A DNA stretch of 64,000 nt from CAZPMC01 sp964587755 (GCA_964587755.1 CAZPMC010000002.1:1-64000); one strand, 5' to 3'. Positions 24,680 through 34,009 are shown, counted from the stretch's first letter. Notes: a model not told the origin generated them from the letters alone. Numbers and translations: made by a program.

Positions 24680-24851
24680 TTACTCCGGCTTTGGTGCATC
24701 AACCGGGCAAACATCTGCACAAGCTCCACATTCGGTACATGCGTCAGCATCGATTACATATTTGGTATCACCGGCACTGATGCAGGAAACCGGGCATTCA
24801 GGTTCACATGCGCCACAGCTTATACAATCATCATTAATAAAATATGCCATT
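24680..24851 (-). CDS. 2[4Fe-4S] ferredoxin, frameshifted as written
   Basis: A clostridial-type ferredoxin of about 56 residues, a low-potential electron carrier. Both cluster motifs are intact: CISCGACEPECP and CTECGACADVCP. The ATG at 24851 has a GGGGG site and codes MAYF, but a run of five Ts then throws the frame and TAA follows within six codons. The ferredoxin frame continues downstream, starting INDDCISC, with no start codon of its own. One T fewer restores the usual MAYFINDDC start. Either a homopolymer error or a disrupted gene. It sits between ricT and trmN6, where B. subtilis has yabA. Confidence 0.8.
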
Positions 24852-24946
24852 TATTATTTCCCCCCAATACATTTTGTTATCTTTTATCTAAAAACCTCTT
24901 ATATTCTACCATCAATATGGCAATTTTAAAATACCCTTTTACAACA

Positions 24947-25825
24947 TTAATCCTCCAAGGCCTTTAATTCCTCAATATCCAGGTCATCTTCATCATTAAC
25001 TGAAACTTCCCTTACATCCTTGACTATCTTTATTTCATTGAGCTTATACGACAAAAGGTCGGTTTCATTACCCTTGTCCAGCTTTACCTTCAGCATTTCC
25101 TTTATAAGGTATACCTCGACAACAACACCCTGACCATCCGGTGTTTCGACAATAGCTCCTGCCTTTGGCATTTTTTTGATTATCTGTTCATATGCATCCT
25201 GCTCATATTTCAAGCAGCACATAAGCCTTCCGCATGCACCCGAAATTTTTGTCGGATTAAGTGAAAGCCCTTGCTCTTTAGCCATTTTGATAGATACAGG
25301 CTGAAATTCGCCCAAATATGAACTGCAGCATAGCATACGCCCACATATGCCTATGCCTCCCATCATTTTAGATTCATCTCTGACCCCGATTTGTCTGAGC
25401 TCGATACGGGTTTTAAATACAGAAGCCAAATCCTTAACCAACTCACGAAAGTCTACTCTGCCATCGGCAGTAAAATAAAACAATATCTTGTTATTATCAA
25501 ATGTATATTCCACATCAATGAGCTTCATTTCTAAATTGTGGTTCTGTATTTTTTGAAGACAAATGGCAAACGCCTCTTTTTCTTTTTTGGCGTTTTCCGC
25601 AGCATGCTTTATATCCTCCTCAGTTGCCATCCTCATAACCTTTTTAAGTGGAGCTATTATCTCATCCTCTTCCACCTGTCGCATTGGGATGACTACTTCA
25701 CCAAACTCTATACCACGGGCAGTCTCAACAATTACATTGTCTCCCGCCTTCACATCAAACTTATCAGGGTCAAAGTAATACACCTTACCGGCTTTTTTAA
25801 ATCTTACTCCAACCACATTTACCAT
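24947..25825 (-). CDS. ricT: RicT/YaaT (PSP1 domain), Ric complex subunit
   Basis: A 292-residue PSP1-domain protein. In B. subtilis RicT with RicA and RicF binds RNase Y and two [4Fe-4S] clusters, affecting mRNA maturation, competence and sporulation phosphorelay. Cys residues are conserved in GICGRMLCCSSYLGEF and ACGRLMCCLKYE, and the PSP1 part shows GVRFKKAGKVYYFDP. The C-terminus is acidic. Start ATG with GGGAGG. Directly follows holB by 3 nt. Confidence 0.95.
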   Translation of the reverse strand: MVNVVGVRFKKAGKVYYFDPDKFDVKAGDNVIVETARGIEFGEVVIPMRQVEEDEIIAPLKKVMRMATEEDIKHAAENAKKEKEAFAICLQKIQNHNLEMKLIDVEYTFDNNKILFYFTADGRVDFRELVKDLASVFKTRIELRQIGVRDESKMMGGIGICGRMLCCSSYLGEFQPVSIKMAKEQGLSLNPTKISGACGRLMCCLKYEQDAYEQIIKKMPKAGAIVETPDGQGVVVEVYLIKEMLKVKLDKGNETDLLSYKLNEIKIVKDVREVSVNDEDDLDIEELKALED

Positions 25826-25828
25826 TCA

Positions 25829-26812
25829 TTAATCCTCCCGAAATTTATTAATCATGTTATCTATAGCAAACGTATAATTCGCATAACTTTTTAATGCCCT
25901 GCGGGTCTCCTCTATAGCCCTGATGCTCTCTATAACCTTACGGCTGCTGTATTCCCGGGCATTACTAATAATAATATCTCTTTTATCTGAATTTATCAAT
26001 ATATTTTCATTTCCAGTCGAAAGCATCACCAATATGTCTCGGTAATAATGCAGCATAATATCCAGTATCAGGCTTGCTTTGTCCTTGTTTTCATCCATAA
26101 GGCTTACAAGCTTCATTGTACTGTCTATTTGTCCCTTTCCGGCTGCGCCGATTAGCTCAAAAACACTGTTTCTCAGCAGTTGAAAACTCTCTGAGCCGGA
26201 AAGCTCCAGTGCCATCCCGATGTTTCCATCCGAATAATCTACCGCAAGCCGCGCCTGTTCGGCTGTCTGTCCCAGTCTTTCCGTTACTGCACGCAATACT
26301 TGTTCGTCTGTGTATCTTTTGAAGTTTACTTTCTGTGCCCTTGATTTTATAGTAGTAAGAAGTCTTTCATAATTTGATGAGGTTACTATTACAACAACAT
26401 ATGGCGGCGGCTCCTCAAATGTCTTAAGGAGGCAGTTCTGCGCCTGGTCGGTCATTTTATCCCCATCCTCAATAATGTATACCTTCCTGCTTGAATATCT
26501 TGGCTTTATAACCACATCCGACTGAAGCTCTCTTATGGTATCAACGCCGATACTTGCTTGCTCTGTATTGATTTTTCTATAATCAGGGTTTGAATCTTTC
26601 TTGTACATAAGACATGGGATACAGCTTCCGCATGCTCCTTGCTCTGCGGGGTGCTGGCATAGTAAAAGGCCGGCATATTCATGGGCAATCGTCTTCTTTC
26701 CTATCCCAACCGGCCCCGTAAAGATATAGGCATGTCCCACCCTGTCCTCAGACACGGATCTTTTGAGGAAACCTACAACTTCTTCCTGTCCTATTATATT
26801 TTTAAAATTCAT
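25829..26812 (-). CDS. holB: DNA polymerase III delta-prime subunit
   Basis: A 327-residue clamp-loader subunit. It has the AAA+ start IGQEEVVGFLKRSV, P-loop GPVGIGKKT, zinc knuckle CQHPAEQGACGSCIPC, and the CLLKTFEEPPP block. The P-loop is retained, though delta-prime is usually catalytically inactive. The ATG follows GGGGGAATTC. It is in the conserved tmk-darA-yaaR-holB-ricT run. Confidence 0.95.
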   Translation of the reverse strand: MNFKNIIGQEEVVGFLKRSVSEDRVGHAYIFTGPVGIGKKTIAHEYAGLLLCQHPAEQGACGSCIPCLMYKKDSNPDYRKINTEQASIGVDTIRELQSDVVIKPRYSSRKVYIIEDGDKMTDQAQNCLLKTFEEPPPYVVVIVTSSNYERLLTTIKSRAQKVNFKRYTDEQVLRAVTERLGQTAEQARLAVDYSDGNIGMALELSGSESFQLLRNSVFELIGAAGKGQIDSTMKLVSLMDENKDKASLILDIMLHYYRDILVMLSTGNENILINSDKRDIIISNAREYSSRKVIESIRAIEETRRALKSYANYTFAIDNMINKFRED

Positions 26813-26834
26813 TGAATTCCCCCTGTTTTGACTT

Positions 26835-27287
26835 CTACATAAACAAATCCAATATAAGTCCTCTTATATCATCCAACCTCTGCAACAAACTGATGTTGTC
26901 CTTTTCCCCGTTTATGACTTCCTCTGTAAGCAAATCCAGCTCTTCATTGATATTTTTTATAATAGCATAAACCCTGTGCCGTCCCCGTCTGTCCAGCAAG
27001 CTCTTCTTTGAAAACTTTTTTGAATTACCCACAGCCGTTGCAAGAAATTCCGCAATAAGCTTCCTGTAAACCTTCAGCTCTCTTACGTCAACCCTCTTTG
27101 CAAGCACATCGCCCTGCTGGATAATATCACTTACCAGCTTTTCCAAATGCTGTTCGTAATTACTATCCTGGGCCTTTACAAGCTGGTTTGAGAAGCTTCC
27201 GCTAGCTCCTGCTTTCACTCTGACGCCGTCCTTGGTATTTAGACCTGTCATACTTCCGGACTTGTTTTTTAATTCACCTATCTTCAT
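26835..27287 (-). CDS. YaaR family (DUF327) protein
   Basis: A 150-residue helical protein of unknown function. Residues 1-35 are a low-complexity, likely disordered head; the rest is the DUF327 helical domain with LVSDIIQQGDVLAKRVDVREL and the RRGRHRVYAIIKNINEELDL block. Start ATG with GGGAG. Genes of this family lie between darA and holB in most Firmicutes, as here. Confidence 0.92.
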   Translation of the reverse strand: MKIGELKNKSGSMTGLNTKDGVRVKAGASGSFSNQLVKAQDSNYEQHLEKLVSDIIQQGDVLAKRVDVRELKVYRKLIAEFLATAVGNSKKFSKKSLLDRRGRHRVYAIIKNINEELDLLTEEVINGEKDNISLLQRLDDIRGLILDLFM

Positions 27288-27321
27288 GATACATCTCCCG
27301 AACGGCAGCCGCCTTTATATC

Positions 27322-27651
27322 CTAAGCCTTCTCAAAACGCTCCACATCCAGTACAAATACTGTAGCTCCGCCCACAACAACTTCTACAGGGTACGGTATA
27401 AACATTCCACCCATGCCGTTAGGTGTCATACTTGAATTAATTACCTGCTTTCTGCTTTTAGATTTTTTCTTAATAATATCGATTACATCATCTAGGTTTG
27501 TCTCATCTACACCCACTAATAAAGTAGTGTTTCCCGCCTTAAGAAATCCTCCCGTCGAGCAGAGCTTTGTTACGCTAAAGCCTTTTTTATTCAGCTCATC
27601 CATAACCTTTGGTCCGTCCTCGTCATGGACTATAGCAAATACAAGTTTCAT
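27322..27651 (-). CDS. darA: Cyclic-di-AMP receptor DarA/PstA
   Basis: A 109-residue PII-like protein that binds c-di-AMP. It shows MKLVFAIVHDEDG, GFSVTKLCSTGGFLKAGNTT (the nucleotide-binding T-loop region), and a C-terminal GGATVFVLDVERFE strand. Partners are unknown in most bacteria. Start ATG with GGGAGG. Flanked by tmk and yaaR as in B. subtilis. Confidence 0.95.
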   Translation of the reverse strand: MKLVFAIVHDEDGPKVMDELNKKGFSVTKLCSTGGFLKAGNTTLLVGVDETNLDDVIDIIKKKSKSRKQVINSSMTPNGMGGMFIPYPVEVVVGGATVFVLDVERFEKA

Positions 27652-27683
27652 TCTGAAAACCTCCCTTATGCAAGAATATATAG

Positions 27684-28322
27684 CTATACCTCTTTAATAA
27701 AGCCAAATGTCACATCCAGCTGCCGGCGTACGTCCCGCCAGACTTCTTCCTCAGACCTTGTAGCATCAATTGTTTTTATCCTTCCCGGGTATTTGGCGGC
27801 AAGCGCTTTAAATCCATCGTAAACCTTCTTATGAAAATCAAATACTTCATTTTCAATCCTGTCACTTTCCGTCGCAGCAAATCTTCTTCTTAAAGCAATT
27901 TCAGGAGCTATGTCAAAAAATAAAGTAATATCGGGTATTGTCCCGCCGATTGCGAAATTTGTAATGCTCGTAAGCACATCAAAGCTGCTTCCCCTGCCAT
28001 ACCCCTGATATGCATAAAAGGAGTCCACGAAACGATCGCATATAACAGTAATATTTCTTCCGATAGCAGGTTTTATTGTCTCCTCCACCAACTGTGCTCT
28101 TGATGCCGAATACAACAGCACCTCCGTTTTATCATCCATCTCCGTATACTCGGAATTTAGTAAAATGCCTCTTATAGCTTCACTGATGCGCGTCCCGCCA
28201 GGTTCTCTTATTAAGAGCACTTTACATCCCAGCGATTCCAGATAAGACTGAATTTTCGCCATCTGAGTCGTCTTTCCGCTTCCGTCTATGCCTTCAACAG
28301 TAATAAATAGTCCTCTCTTCAT
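27684..28322 (-). CDS. tmk: Thymidylate kinase
   Basis: A 212-residue kinase converting dTMP to dTDP. P-loop EGIDGSGKTTQ, the DRX motif CDRFVDSFYAYQG, and the LID loop with LRRRF are present. It precedes darA in transcription and follows the decarboxylase gene; a perfect hairpin lies in the 56-bp gap upstream. Confidence 0.96.
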   Translation of the reverse strand: MKRGLFITVEGIDGSGKTTQMAKIQSYLESLGCKVLLIREPGGTRISEAIRGILLNSEYTEMDDKTEVLLYSASRAQLVEETIKPAIGRNITVICDRFVDSFYAYQGYGRGSSFDVLTSITNFAIGGTIPDITLFFDIAPEIALRRRFAATESDRIENEVFDFHKKVYDGFKALAAKYPGRIKTIDATRSEEEVWRDVRRQLDVTFGFIKEV

Positions 28323-28358
28323 CGCTACCCCGCCAAATCTTTATCATGAGGCTCTTGC

Positions 28359-28380
28359 AATATCCTCGTGTGAGGATATT
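28359..28380. repeat. Inverted repeat between decarboxylase and tmk genes
   Basis: Perfect 9-bp arms AATATCCTC/GAGGATATT with a GTGT loop. One arm overlaps the stop of the decarboxylase gene. No T-run follows on the minus strand, so it is more likely an operator or mRNA element than a terminator. Confidence 0.55.
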
Positions 28381-29809
28381 ATACCACATTTACATTGCCA
28401 TTTTCATCTATTCCATGAACTATGCCACCCTTGTCAACTATATTTTGCAATAGCTCAACTACCTCAGTACTAAATACCTCTCCCGGGCATACAATCGCAA
28501 CTCCAGGAGGATATGGCACAATCATTTCCCGGCTTATTCTTCCGAAAGCTCTTCTCAACGTAATTTTCGTCCCCTTGGAATTTAGTACTTCATATGGCTC
28601 AGCGGCCTTTTTCGGAAGCTTTAGTCCAAAATAAGTCTCTGACATATTGACAGGAGGTTTATTACATCTTATGCTTCCAGCCATTGATTGAATCCCTGAA
28701 AACAAATTTTCGACAGATGAAATATTATCGGCGGTTGTGCTGATACACACTATGTTGTATAAATCCGACATCTCAACCTGTATATTACATTTATCCCTTA
28801 GATATTTTTCTGCATCATATCCGCTTAATCCCAAGCTTTCAGTATTAATGGTTATCCTGGTAAAGTCCTGTTCAAACCCCTTAGGAAGTCCCTTGCCCAA
28901 AATTTTGATACCCCTTTGTGCTGCCTCAACACTGGATTTTTCAATAGTATCAAGCAGCCCATCAATAAGCCGTCTGCCGTTTTTCTCCATAACCTCCCTG
29001 GCAATATCCAAAAATGCCATAATAATATAAGAAGGGCTTGTTGTCTGATAAATATCAAGGAAATACTTTACTCTATCAATATCCACCCTTTCTGAACCTA
29101 CATGAAGGTACGCTCCCTGTGTAAGGGCAGGCAGAGTCTTATGGGCACTTTGTATGCAAATGTCTGCGCCTGCCTTGAGGGCACATATGGGAAGCCTCGG
29201 ACTAAAGGCCAAATGAGCTCCGTGAGCTTCATCCACTATAAGGAGCTTCCCGTAGGAGTGGACAAGCCTTGCAATAGCGCTAACATCAGAGCAAACTCCA
29301 TAATAATTAGGCCTTGTTATGAGCACTCCCACAGCATCCGGGCAAGCTAAAAGTGCCTTTTCAACAGCCTCAACACAAAGCCCTGCGCTAATTTCGTATT
29401 CTTTATAGTATTGGGGCAATACAAAATGCGGCTTCACTCCTGCTAAAAGCAAACCATCAACAACAGACCTGTGGCAATCCCTGCCTACGATGAGGCTTTG
29501 ACCACGTTTTGTTGTTGCTGCTATAGCTGCGTGAAGTCCTACAGTAGAGCCGTTTACAAGGAAAAAGGTTTCTCTGGCGCCAAAAGCTTTAGCTGCTAAT
29601 CTCTGCGCCTCCTTTATAGCCCCTGACGGCCGGTGTAAATTGTCGGTACCTGGTATTTCAGTAAGATCCAGCTTTTCGATATCCTCCAATAATTCCTTGG
29701 GAATACCTGCTCCCAGCTTGTGCCCGGGCATATGAAAGGGGATGGGGTTAGTGTCTGTATAGGCTTTTACTGCGCTGTAAATAGGTATATTCCAGCCTTT
29801 AATAGCCAT
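28379..29809 (-). CDS. Orn/Lys/Arg-type PLP decarboxylase (YaaO-like)
   Basis: A 476-residue fold-I PLP enzyme of the short YaaO/speA-like arginine, lysine or ornithine decarboxylase group. It shows IPFHMPGHKLG near the start, the DEAHGAHLAF block, and the PLP lysine in SAHKTLPALTQGAYLH. The C-terminal domain begins around residue 370. Substrate cannot be set from sequence; arginine to agmatine is common in relatives. The chosen ATG at 29809 has GAGGGAGAGG; the earlier in-frame start overlaps coaX. First gene of the conserved yaaO-tmk block. Confidence 0.9.
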   Translation of the reverse strand: MAIKGWNIPIYSAVKAYTDTNPIPFHMPGHKLGAGIPKELLEDIEKLDLTEIPGTDNLHRPSGAIKEAQRLAAKAFGARETFFLVNGSTVGLHAAIAATTKRGQSLIVGRDCHRSVVDGLLLAGVKPHFVLPQYYKEYEISAGLCVEAVEKALLACPDAVGVLITRPNYYGVCSDVSAIARLVHSYGKLLIVDEAHGAHLAFSPRLPICALKAGADICIQSAHKTLPALTQGAYLHVGSERVDIDRVKYFLDIYQTTSPSYIIMAFLDIAREVMEKNGRRLIDGLLDTIEKSSVEAAQRGIKILGKGLPKGFEQDFTRITINTESLGLSGYDAEKYLRDKCNIQVEMSDLYNIVCISTTADNISSVENLFSGIQSMAGSIRCNKPPVNMSETYFGLKLPKKAAEPYEVLNSKGTKITLRRAFGRISREMIVPYPPGVAIVCPGEVFSTEVVELLQNIVDKGGIVHGIDENGNVNVV

Positions 29810-29822
29810 CCTCTCCCTCTGG

Positions 29823-30599
29823 TTATAAATCGTCCCTGTTCTTATCAAATAAAATTCTAAGCCCTTCCAATATAAGGCGTCCGTTTATCTCATCAATAGA
29901 TTTGGCCTCCGGTGCAATAAATTTGGACAAGCCTCCGGTGGCAACAACCTTAATATTTTCCTCACCCATTTCCTTCTTAATCAAGTTGACCAAATGATTG
30001 ACTTGTCCAATATATCCGTGAAAAATACCTGATTGCATACCTTGAGCCGTGTTGCGGCCAATAGCTTCAGAGTGCCTCGTCAAATCAATCTTTGGCAGTT
30101 TAGCAGTCCTCTGATATAAAGCCTCGGCTGATATTTTTATACCGGGGCAGATAGCTCCTCCCAGAAATTCTCCTTTTGAGGATACGGCATTAAATGTTGT
30201 GGCAGTGCCGAAATCTACAATTATAACGGGACCTCCATATATTTCATAAGCCCCTACGGCATTTACTATTCTGTCGGCTCCCAATTCTTTTGGATGCTCA
30301 TACTTTATATTAATCCCGGTCTTAATCCCCGGGCCCACTATTATCGGCTTCTTATGAATATATTTTTCAATGGCATGTTCAAATGAAAACATTATGGGCG
30401 GTACAACAGATGAAATTATTACCGCTTCCACATCCTCAATGTCAATTTTGGCGTAATTAAAAAAGCTTATAAAAAAAATACCGAACTCATCAGCAGTCCA
30501 TTCTCTGTTAGTTGCCAATTTCCAGTGTGCAATAAGCTCTCTTCCGTCAAACACACCTAACCTTATATTTGTATTTCCTACATTTACCGCTAGTAGCAC
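29823..30599 (-). CDS. coaX: Type III pantothenate kinase
   Basis: A 258-residue CoaX, first step of coenzyme A synthesis. It shows LLAVNVGNTNIRLGVFDG (phosphate loop), GADRIVNAVGAYE and VDFGTATTFNAVS. The start is GTG at 30599 with GGAGG seven bases upstream. It needs no feedback by CoA in relatives. Upstream is the Asn/Arg-rich unknown gene. Confidence 0.95.
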   Translation of the reverse strand: MLLAVNVGNTNIRLGVFDGRELIAHWKLATNREWTADEFGIFFISFFNYAKIDIEDVEAVIISSVVPPIMFSFEHAIEKYIHKKPIIVGPGIKTGINIKYEHPKELGADRIVNAVGAYEIYGGPVIIVDFGTATTFNAVSSKGEFLGGAICPGIKISAEALYQRTAKLPKIDLTRHSEAIGRNTAQGMQSGIFHGYIGQVNHLVNLIKKEMGEENIKVVATGGLSKFIAPEAKSIDEINGRLILEGLRILFDKNRDDL

Positions 30600-30622
30600 C
30601 TTTTGTCCTCCGCTCGAGCATT

Positions 30623-30988
30623 TTATAATTTAAGGCTCCTGATTTCCTTTATTTCAAGCTCGATTTCCTTTTCTATTCTTATTATGTCTTGCTTTATATC
30701 ATCTATGGTCTCTTCTGCCCTGCCTCTGTTGTTTACATATCTGTTAGAGGCTGTTGATTTGTTTCTGTTTCTATCTCTATAGTATCCCTTATTTGATACG
30801 TTTTCTCTCATACTGCCACTATTTTTCTTACTACTTTGAGTGCCGCGTCTGGACTGTGACTTGTTATACTGATTCTGCGCTGCCGGGCCATTCTCATTAT
30901 TCTTTTTTTTCCATTGATTTTGACCGTGATTATTATAATTTTTGTTGTATCTGTTATTTACTTGCCTTTGAGTTTTTTGATCTTCCAT
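30623..30988 (-). CDS. Unknown Asn/Lys/Arg-rich low-complexity protein
   Basis: A 121-residue, very basic and polar protein of unknown family. About residues 1-90 are disordered, dominated by Asn, Lys, Arg, Gln and Tyr. The last 28 residues form an acidic, probably coiled-coil helix (DDIKQDIIRIEKEIELEIKE). No membrane segment. A clear GGAGGG site precedes the ATG. The composition suggests nucleic-acid or RNA binding, but nothing is proven. It precedes coaX by 24 nt. Confidence 0.65.
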   Translation of the reverse strand: MEDQKTQRQVNNRYNKNYNNHGQNQWKKKNNENGPAAQNQYNKSQSRRGTQSSKKNSGSMRENVSNKGYYRDRNRNKSTASNRYVNNRGRAEETIDDIKQDIIRIEKEIELEIKEIRSLKL

Positions 30989-31118
30989 TGAATTCCCTCC
31001 ACTACTGTGAGCCCTAATTTCAAAGCCTTAGCCTCAAAATATTTACTCACTATTTTATTTTAAATATACCTGCAAGTCAACCCTAACCCCCCATTGGATT
31101 CAGCTTCGCCCCATTTAG

Positions 31119-32111
31119 CTATATATACCCATAAATTCCTCTGACAGACACCTCGCCTGATAAAAGCTCGCGGCGCACTCCATCACTGCATTCTACAGAA
31201 AGCTTCCCATCCCGTGTTATATCTGTGGCAACACCCGTATATTCGGTATTCTTAAGAGTGAAGCTGACCTGTCTCCCAATAGTAACAGACCTTTTTCTCC
31301 ACATTTCAAGGACTTGTGCTTCGTTACCGTTAAGAATCATATTAATCACATTATCCAACTGGTGTAAAACCGATCTGATAATTGATAATCTTGAAAATAA
31401 TGTCGGTTCACGGGATACTGTTTTTAACGATATCGCCCGGTCCCTTAATTCTACCGGAAAATCCCCGTCTGTTTGAGAATAATTAATACCGATACCAAGT
31501 ATAATATTGCTCACCCTGTCTGCTTCAGAGCTCATCTCAAACAAAATTCCACAAACCTTTTTCCCCTCAATGACAAGGTCGTTGGGCCATTTTATTCCTG
31601 TGCTGATGCCGGTGGCCTCACTTATGGCGTTTGAAACAGCAACGGCTGCCGCAAGTGTTAAAACCGGGGTTTCAGCAGGTTCCATGGCTGGCCTTAGCAG
31701 TACAGATATATAAATACCCTTATCTAAAGGCGATTCCCAGCTTCTCCCAAGCCTCCCCCTGCCCTTGGTCTGCTTTGCGGCGACAACCACTGTTCCGTCC
31801 TCTGCACCATCCAGTGCAAGCCTTTTGGCATAGCTGTTGGTAGAATCAATACTCGTAAGGAAAACAACATGTCGCCCTACTATCGATGTGTTTAGCTCAT
31901 TTTCTATCTCGAATGCGTTTAAGCAGTCGTGCATACTAAGAAGTCTATATCCTTTGCGTGTTGATGCTTCAATAACATAACCTTCGCTTCTCAGCTCTTC
32001 AATGTACTTCCATACGGAGGTTCTGGTCACGTTAAATTGCCTGGCAATCTCCCCGCCTGAAATAAACCCTGGAGCCGCATTTCTTAAAAGTTGTACAATA
32101 GAGTACTTCAA
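31119..32111 (-). CDS. birA: Bifunctional biotin ligase / biotin repressor BirA
   Basis: A 330-residue BirA. The N-terminal winged helix (GEIARQFNVTRTSVWKYIEE) makes it a regulator; the ligase domain has TKGRGRLGRSW (biotin loop) and GIKWPNDLV; the C-terminal SH3-like domain ends the protein. It attaches biotin to carboxylases and represses biotin genes. The start is TTG at 32111 with GGGGGAAAGAGA. No biotin operon is in the window. Confidence 0.95.
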   Translation of the reverse strand: MKYSIVQLLRNAAPGFISGGEIARQFNVTRTSVWKYIEELRSEGYVIEASTRKGYRLLSMHDCLNAFEIENELNTSIVGRHVVFLTSIDSTNSYAKRLALDGAEDGTVVVAAKQTKGRGRLGRSWESPLDKGIYISVLLRPAMEPAETPVLTLAAAVAVSNAISEATGISTGIKWPNDLVIEGKKVCGILFEMSSEADRVSNIILGIGINYSQTDGDFPVELRDRAISLKTVSREPTLFSRLSIIRSVLHQLDNVINMILNGNEAQVLEMWRKRSVTIGRQVSFTLKNTEYTGVATDITRDGKLSVECSDGVRRELLSGEVSVRGIYGYI

Positions 32112-32135
32112 ATCTCTTTCCCCCTGTCAGGAGCC

Positions 32136-32762
32136 TTAAAATTTATTAAGGTCCGGAATACGCAGCGTATAAATACGGCCATCAGTGTTGCTCTCAAAAG
32201 CAGCCAGTCCTTGGTCCGCATCCTCAATACATGTTGCCTTTCCGGCTTCGGCCAGGCCTTTAAAAAGATAGTATAGCAAGGCGTCATTCAGATCATCGTA
32301 AGTCTCCTTCAACCCTTCAAAAATAGTATTAAAGTAAAGCTCATGGGAATTATTATAAAAAATCGGTGTATCCAGTCCGTTTCCCAAAAGGCTTATTTGT
32401 TCTGCCAATATAGTAGATGTTATCAAGCACTCAGGCTGCCGGTAGTCTCCAAAGGTATAGCTGTCGGCAGGTATAATCGATTTTAAATACATTTCCATTA
32501 CATCAGGATATTTAAGCCCCAGCTCATAAAGAAGGCTGTCACCGATAAAGCAATACTTTGGCATAACCTCAAGCTTAATACATCTGTATTGAGATGACAT
32601 GTACTTTTCTAAATCATCCCTCGGATTTAACAGCCCTGTTATGCATCTTTTCATATCTGAGTTTATCTTTACCTCTTTAGTGTACCACTCAGAGAGCTTA
32701 ATGCCGCATTCAACCGCATTTTCCGCCTTCTCGGCAGGTATGTAATAAAAAACCTCAATCAC
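32136..32762 (-). CDS. Unknown 208-residue protein next to birA
   Basis: I do not recognise this protein. It is soluble, with no membrane segment, and starts MIEVFYYIPAEKAENAVECG, with a later CIKLEVMPKYCFIGDSLLYE stretch. The start is GTG at 32762, six bases after AGGAGGG. It lies between the iron alcohol dehydrogenase and birA on the same strand with 17- and 24-nt gaps, so it is probably co-transcribed. The even spacing and normal codon use support a real gene. Confidence 0.6.
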   Translation of the reverse strand: MIEVFYYIPAEKAENAVECGIKLSEWYTKEVKINSDMKRCITGLLNPRDDLEKYMSSQYRCIKLEVMPKYCFIGDSLLYELGLKYPDVMEMYLKSIIPADSYTFGDYRQPECLITSTILAEQISLLGNGLDTPIFYNNSHELYFNTIFEGLKETYDDLNDALLYYLFKGLAEAGKATCIEDADQGLAAFESNTDGRIYTLRIPDLNKF

Positions 32763-32779
32763 ACCAAACCCTCCTCAAG

Positions 32780-33874
32780 CTACATATTCCTCATGATCTT
32801 TTTTATATCGGAAGCTTCTACCTGTCTTATGTTTGAAGCTGTGCTTTTTTGCTTCATTGTTATGGCAGCATATCTTTCAATTTCTTCGTCTGTAACAGCC
32901 GGCTGTTCACCGAGAATGGACGATAATTTTTCACCAATCTCATCTATTGTTTTAACCCCCAGCATTCTTAGTACATTATCTATTTTTTCCTTGGCGGACG
33001 GATAATTAAACCGGAGGTATGGAGCCAAAAGAAGCCCGTTGGCTTTTCCATGAGGAACATCCTTAAAATAGGTAAGGTTGTAGCCCATCCCGTGGAGCAC
33101 TGTTGTCCCTGTCTGGGAAATAACTATCCCCCCGAGCATTGACATATACAAAAGATTGTCTCTTACATCGCTGTCTATTTCCCTTTGTATCAGCGATTCC
33201 AAACATTTGCCGAAAATTGTTATACCATCAGAAGCCAATACATCGCTAACCGGTGTGCTTCTTCTGCTCAAATACCCCTCAAGGCAATGTGAAAAAGCAT
33301 CAACAGCCGTATTTACGGTCACATGATAGGGCAAGCTTTCGGTATATACAGAATCCAGGTATGCTACCTTCGGGAACGTATCAATATTTCCAAAGCTCAT
33401 TTTAGTATTAAGGTCATCTCTTGTCAGAATCGAATACGGTGTCACTTCACTGCCTGTCCCAGCAGTAGTAGGCACGGCAATAATAGGCAGCGGTTTATTC
33501 TTAAAATCATTTGTGTATAACTCTAAAGGATCTATGTCATTGACCGCCAGGACTGCCACAGCTTTTGCCGCATCTAATGGAGAGCCTCCACCTATGCCGA
33601 TTATAAAATCCGCTCCAGCGCGCTTTGCTGCATCTCCCCCGGCTTTAACAGTTTTAGGCGAAGGGTTGTTCTCTACCTTATCAAAAATAAAGTATTCTAT
33701 CCCTTGTCCGTCAAGAACATCACAAATATCAGAAAGTGCGCCGCTTAATTTTGCTGAATTTCCTCCAGTTACAATCATTGCCGTTTTACCGAAGGCTGAC
33801 AGTTCAGAACTGTTCTGTTCAATAGAGCCTCTTCCAAAAAATAATTTTGTAGGCATGAGATATTGAAAATGCAT
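32780..33874 (-). CDS. Iron-containing alcohol dehydrogenase
   Basis: A 364-residue group III Fe-ADH. It has the NAD-binding GGGSPLDAAKAVAV, TTAGTGSEVTPYS, and metal ligands in DAFSHCLEGYLS and HGMGYNLTYFKDVPHGKAN. It most likely reduces an aldehyde or a semialdehyde; the substrate is not determined by sequence. Start ATG with GAGGTG. Divergent from the zinc-ribbon gene across a 135-bp spacer. Confidence 0.93.
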   Translation of the reverse strand: MHFQYLMPTKLFFGRGSIEQNSSELSAFGKTAMIVTGGNSAKLSGALSDICDVLDGQGIEYFIFDKVENNPSPKTVKAGGDAAKRAGADFIIGIGGGSPLDAAKAVAVLAVNDIDPLELYTNDFKNKPLPIIAVPTTAGTGSEVTPYSILTRDDLNTKMSFGNIDTFPKVAYLDSVYTESLPYHVTVNTAVDAFSHCLEGYLSRRSTPVSDVLASDGITIFGKCLESLIQREIDSDVRDNLLYMSMLGGIVISQTGTTVLHGMGYNLTYFKDVPHGKANGLLLAPYLRFNYPSAKEKIDNVLRMLGVKTIDEIGEKLSSILGEQPAVTDEEIERYAAITMKQKSTASNIRQVEASDIKKIMRNM

Positions 33875-33944
33875 TTTGAAATCACCTCATTGAAAATTAT
33901 ATCCTACTTTTAACACAGTGTCATCACACTTTGAAAATCCTCTA

Positions 33945-33973
33945 TTGAATATCTTTGGAAAATTACATATAAT
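33945..33973 (+). promoter_or_regulatory. SigA promoter of the zinc-ribbon gene
   Basis: TTGAAT (33945-33950) and a perfect TATAAT (33968-33973), 17 nt apart, 37 nt before the ATG at 34010. Confidence 0.75.
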
Positions 33974-34009
33974 AAAAATACCTATTTATATGAATGGAGG
34001 TTGTTATTA

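Noticed and set aside
28359..28380. Terminator before tmk
   Set aside because: A perfect hairpin but no T-run on the minus strand; kept as an inverted repeat only.
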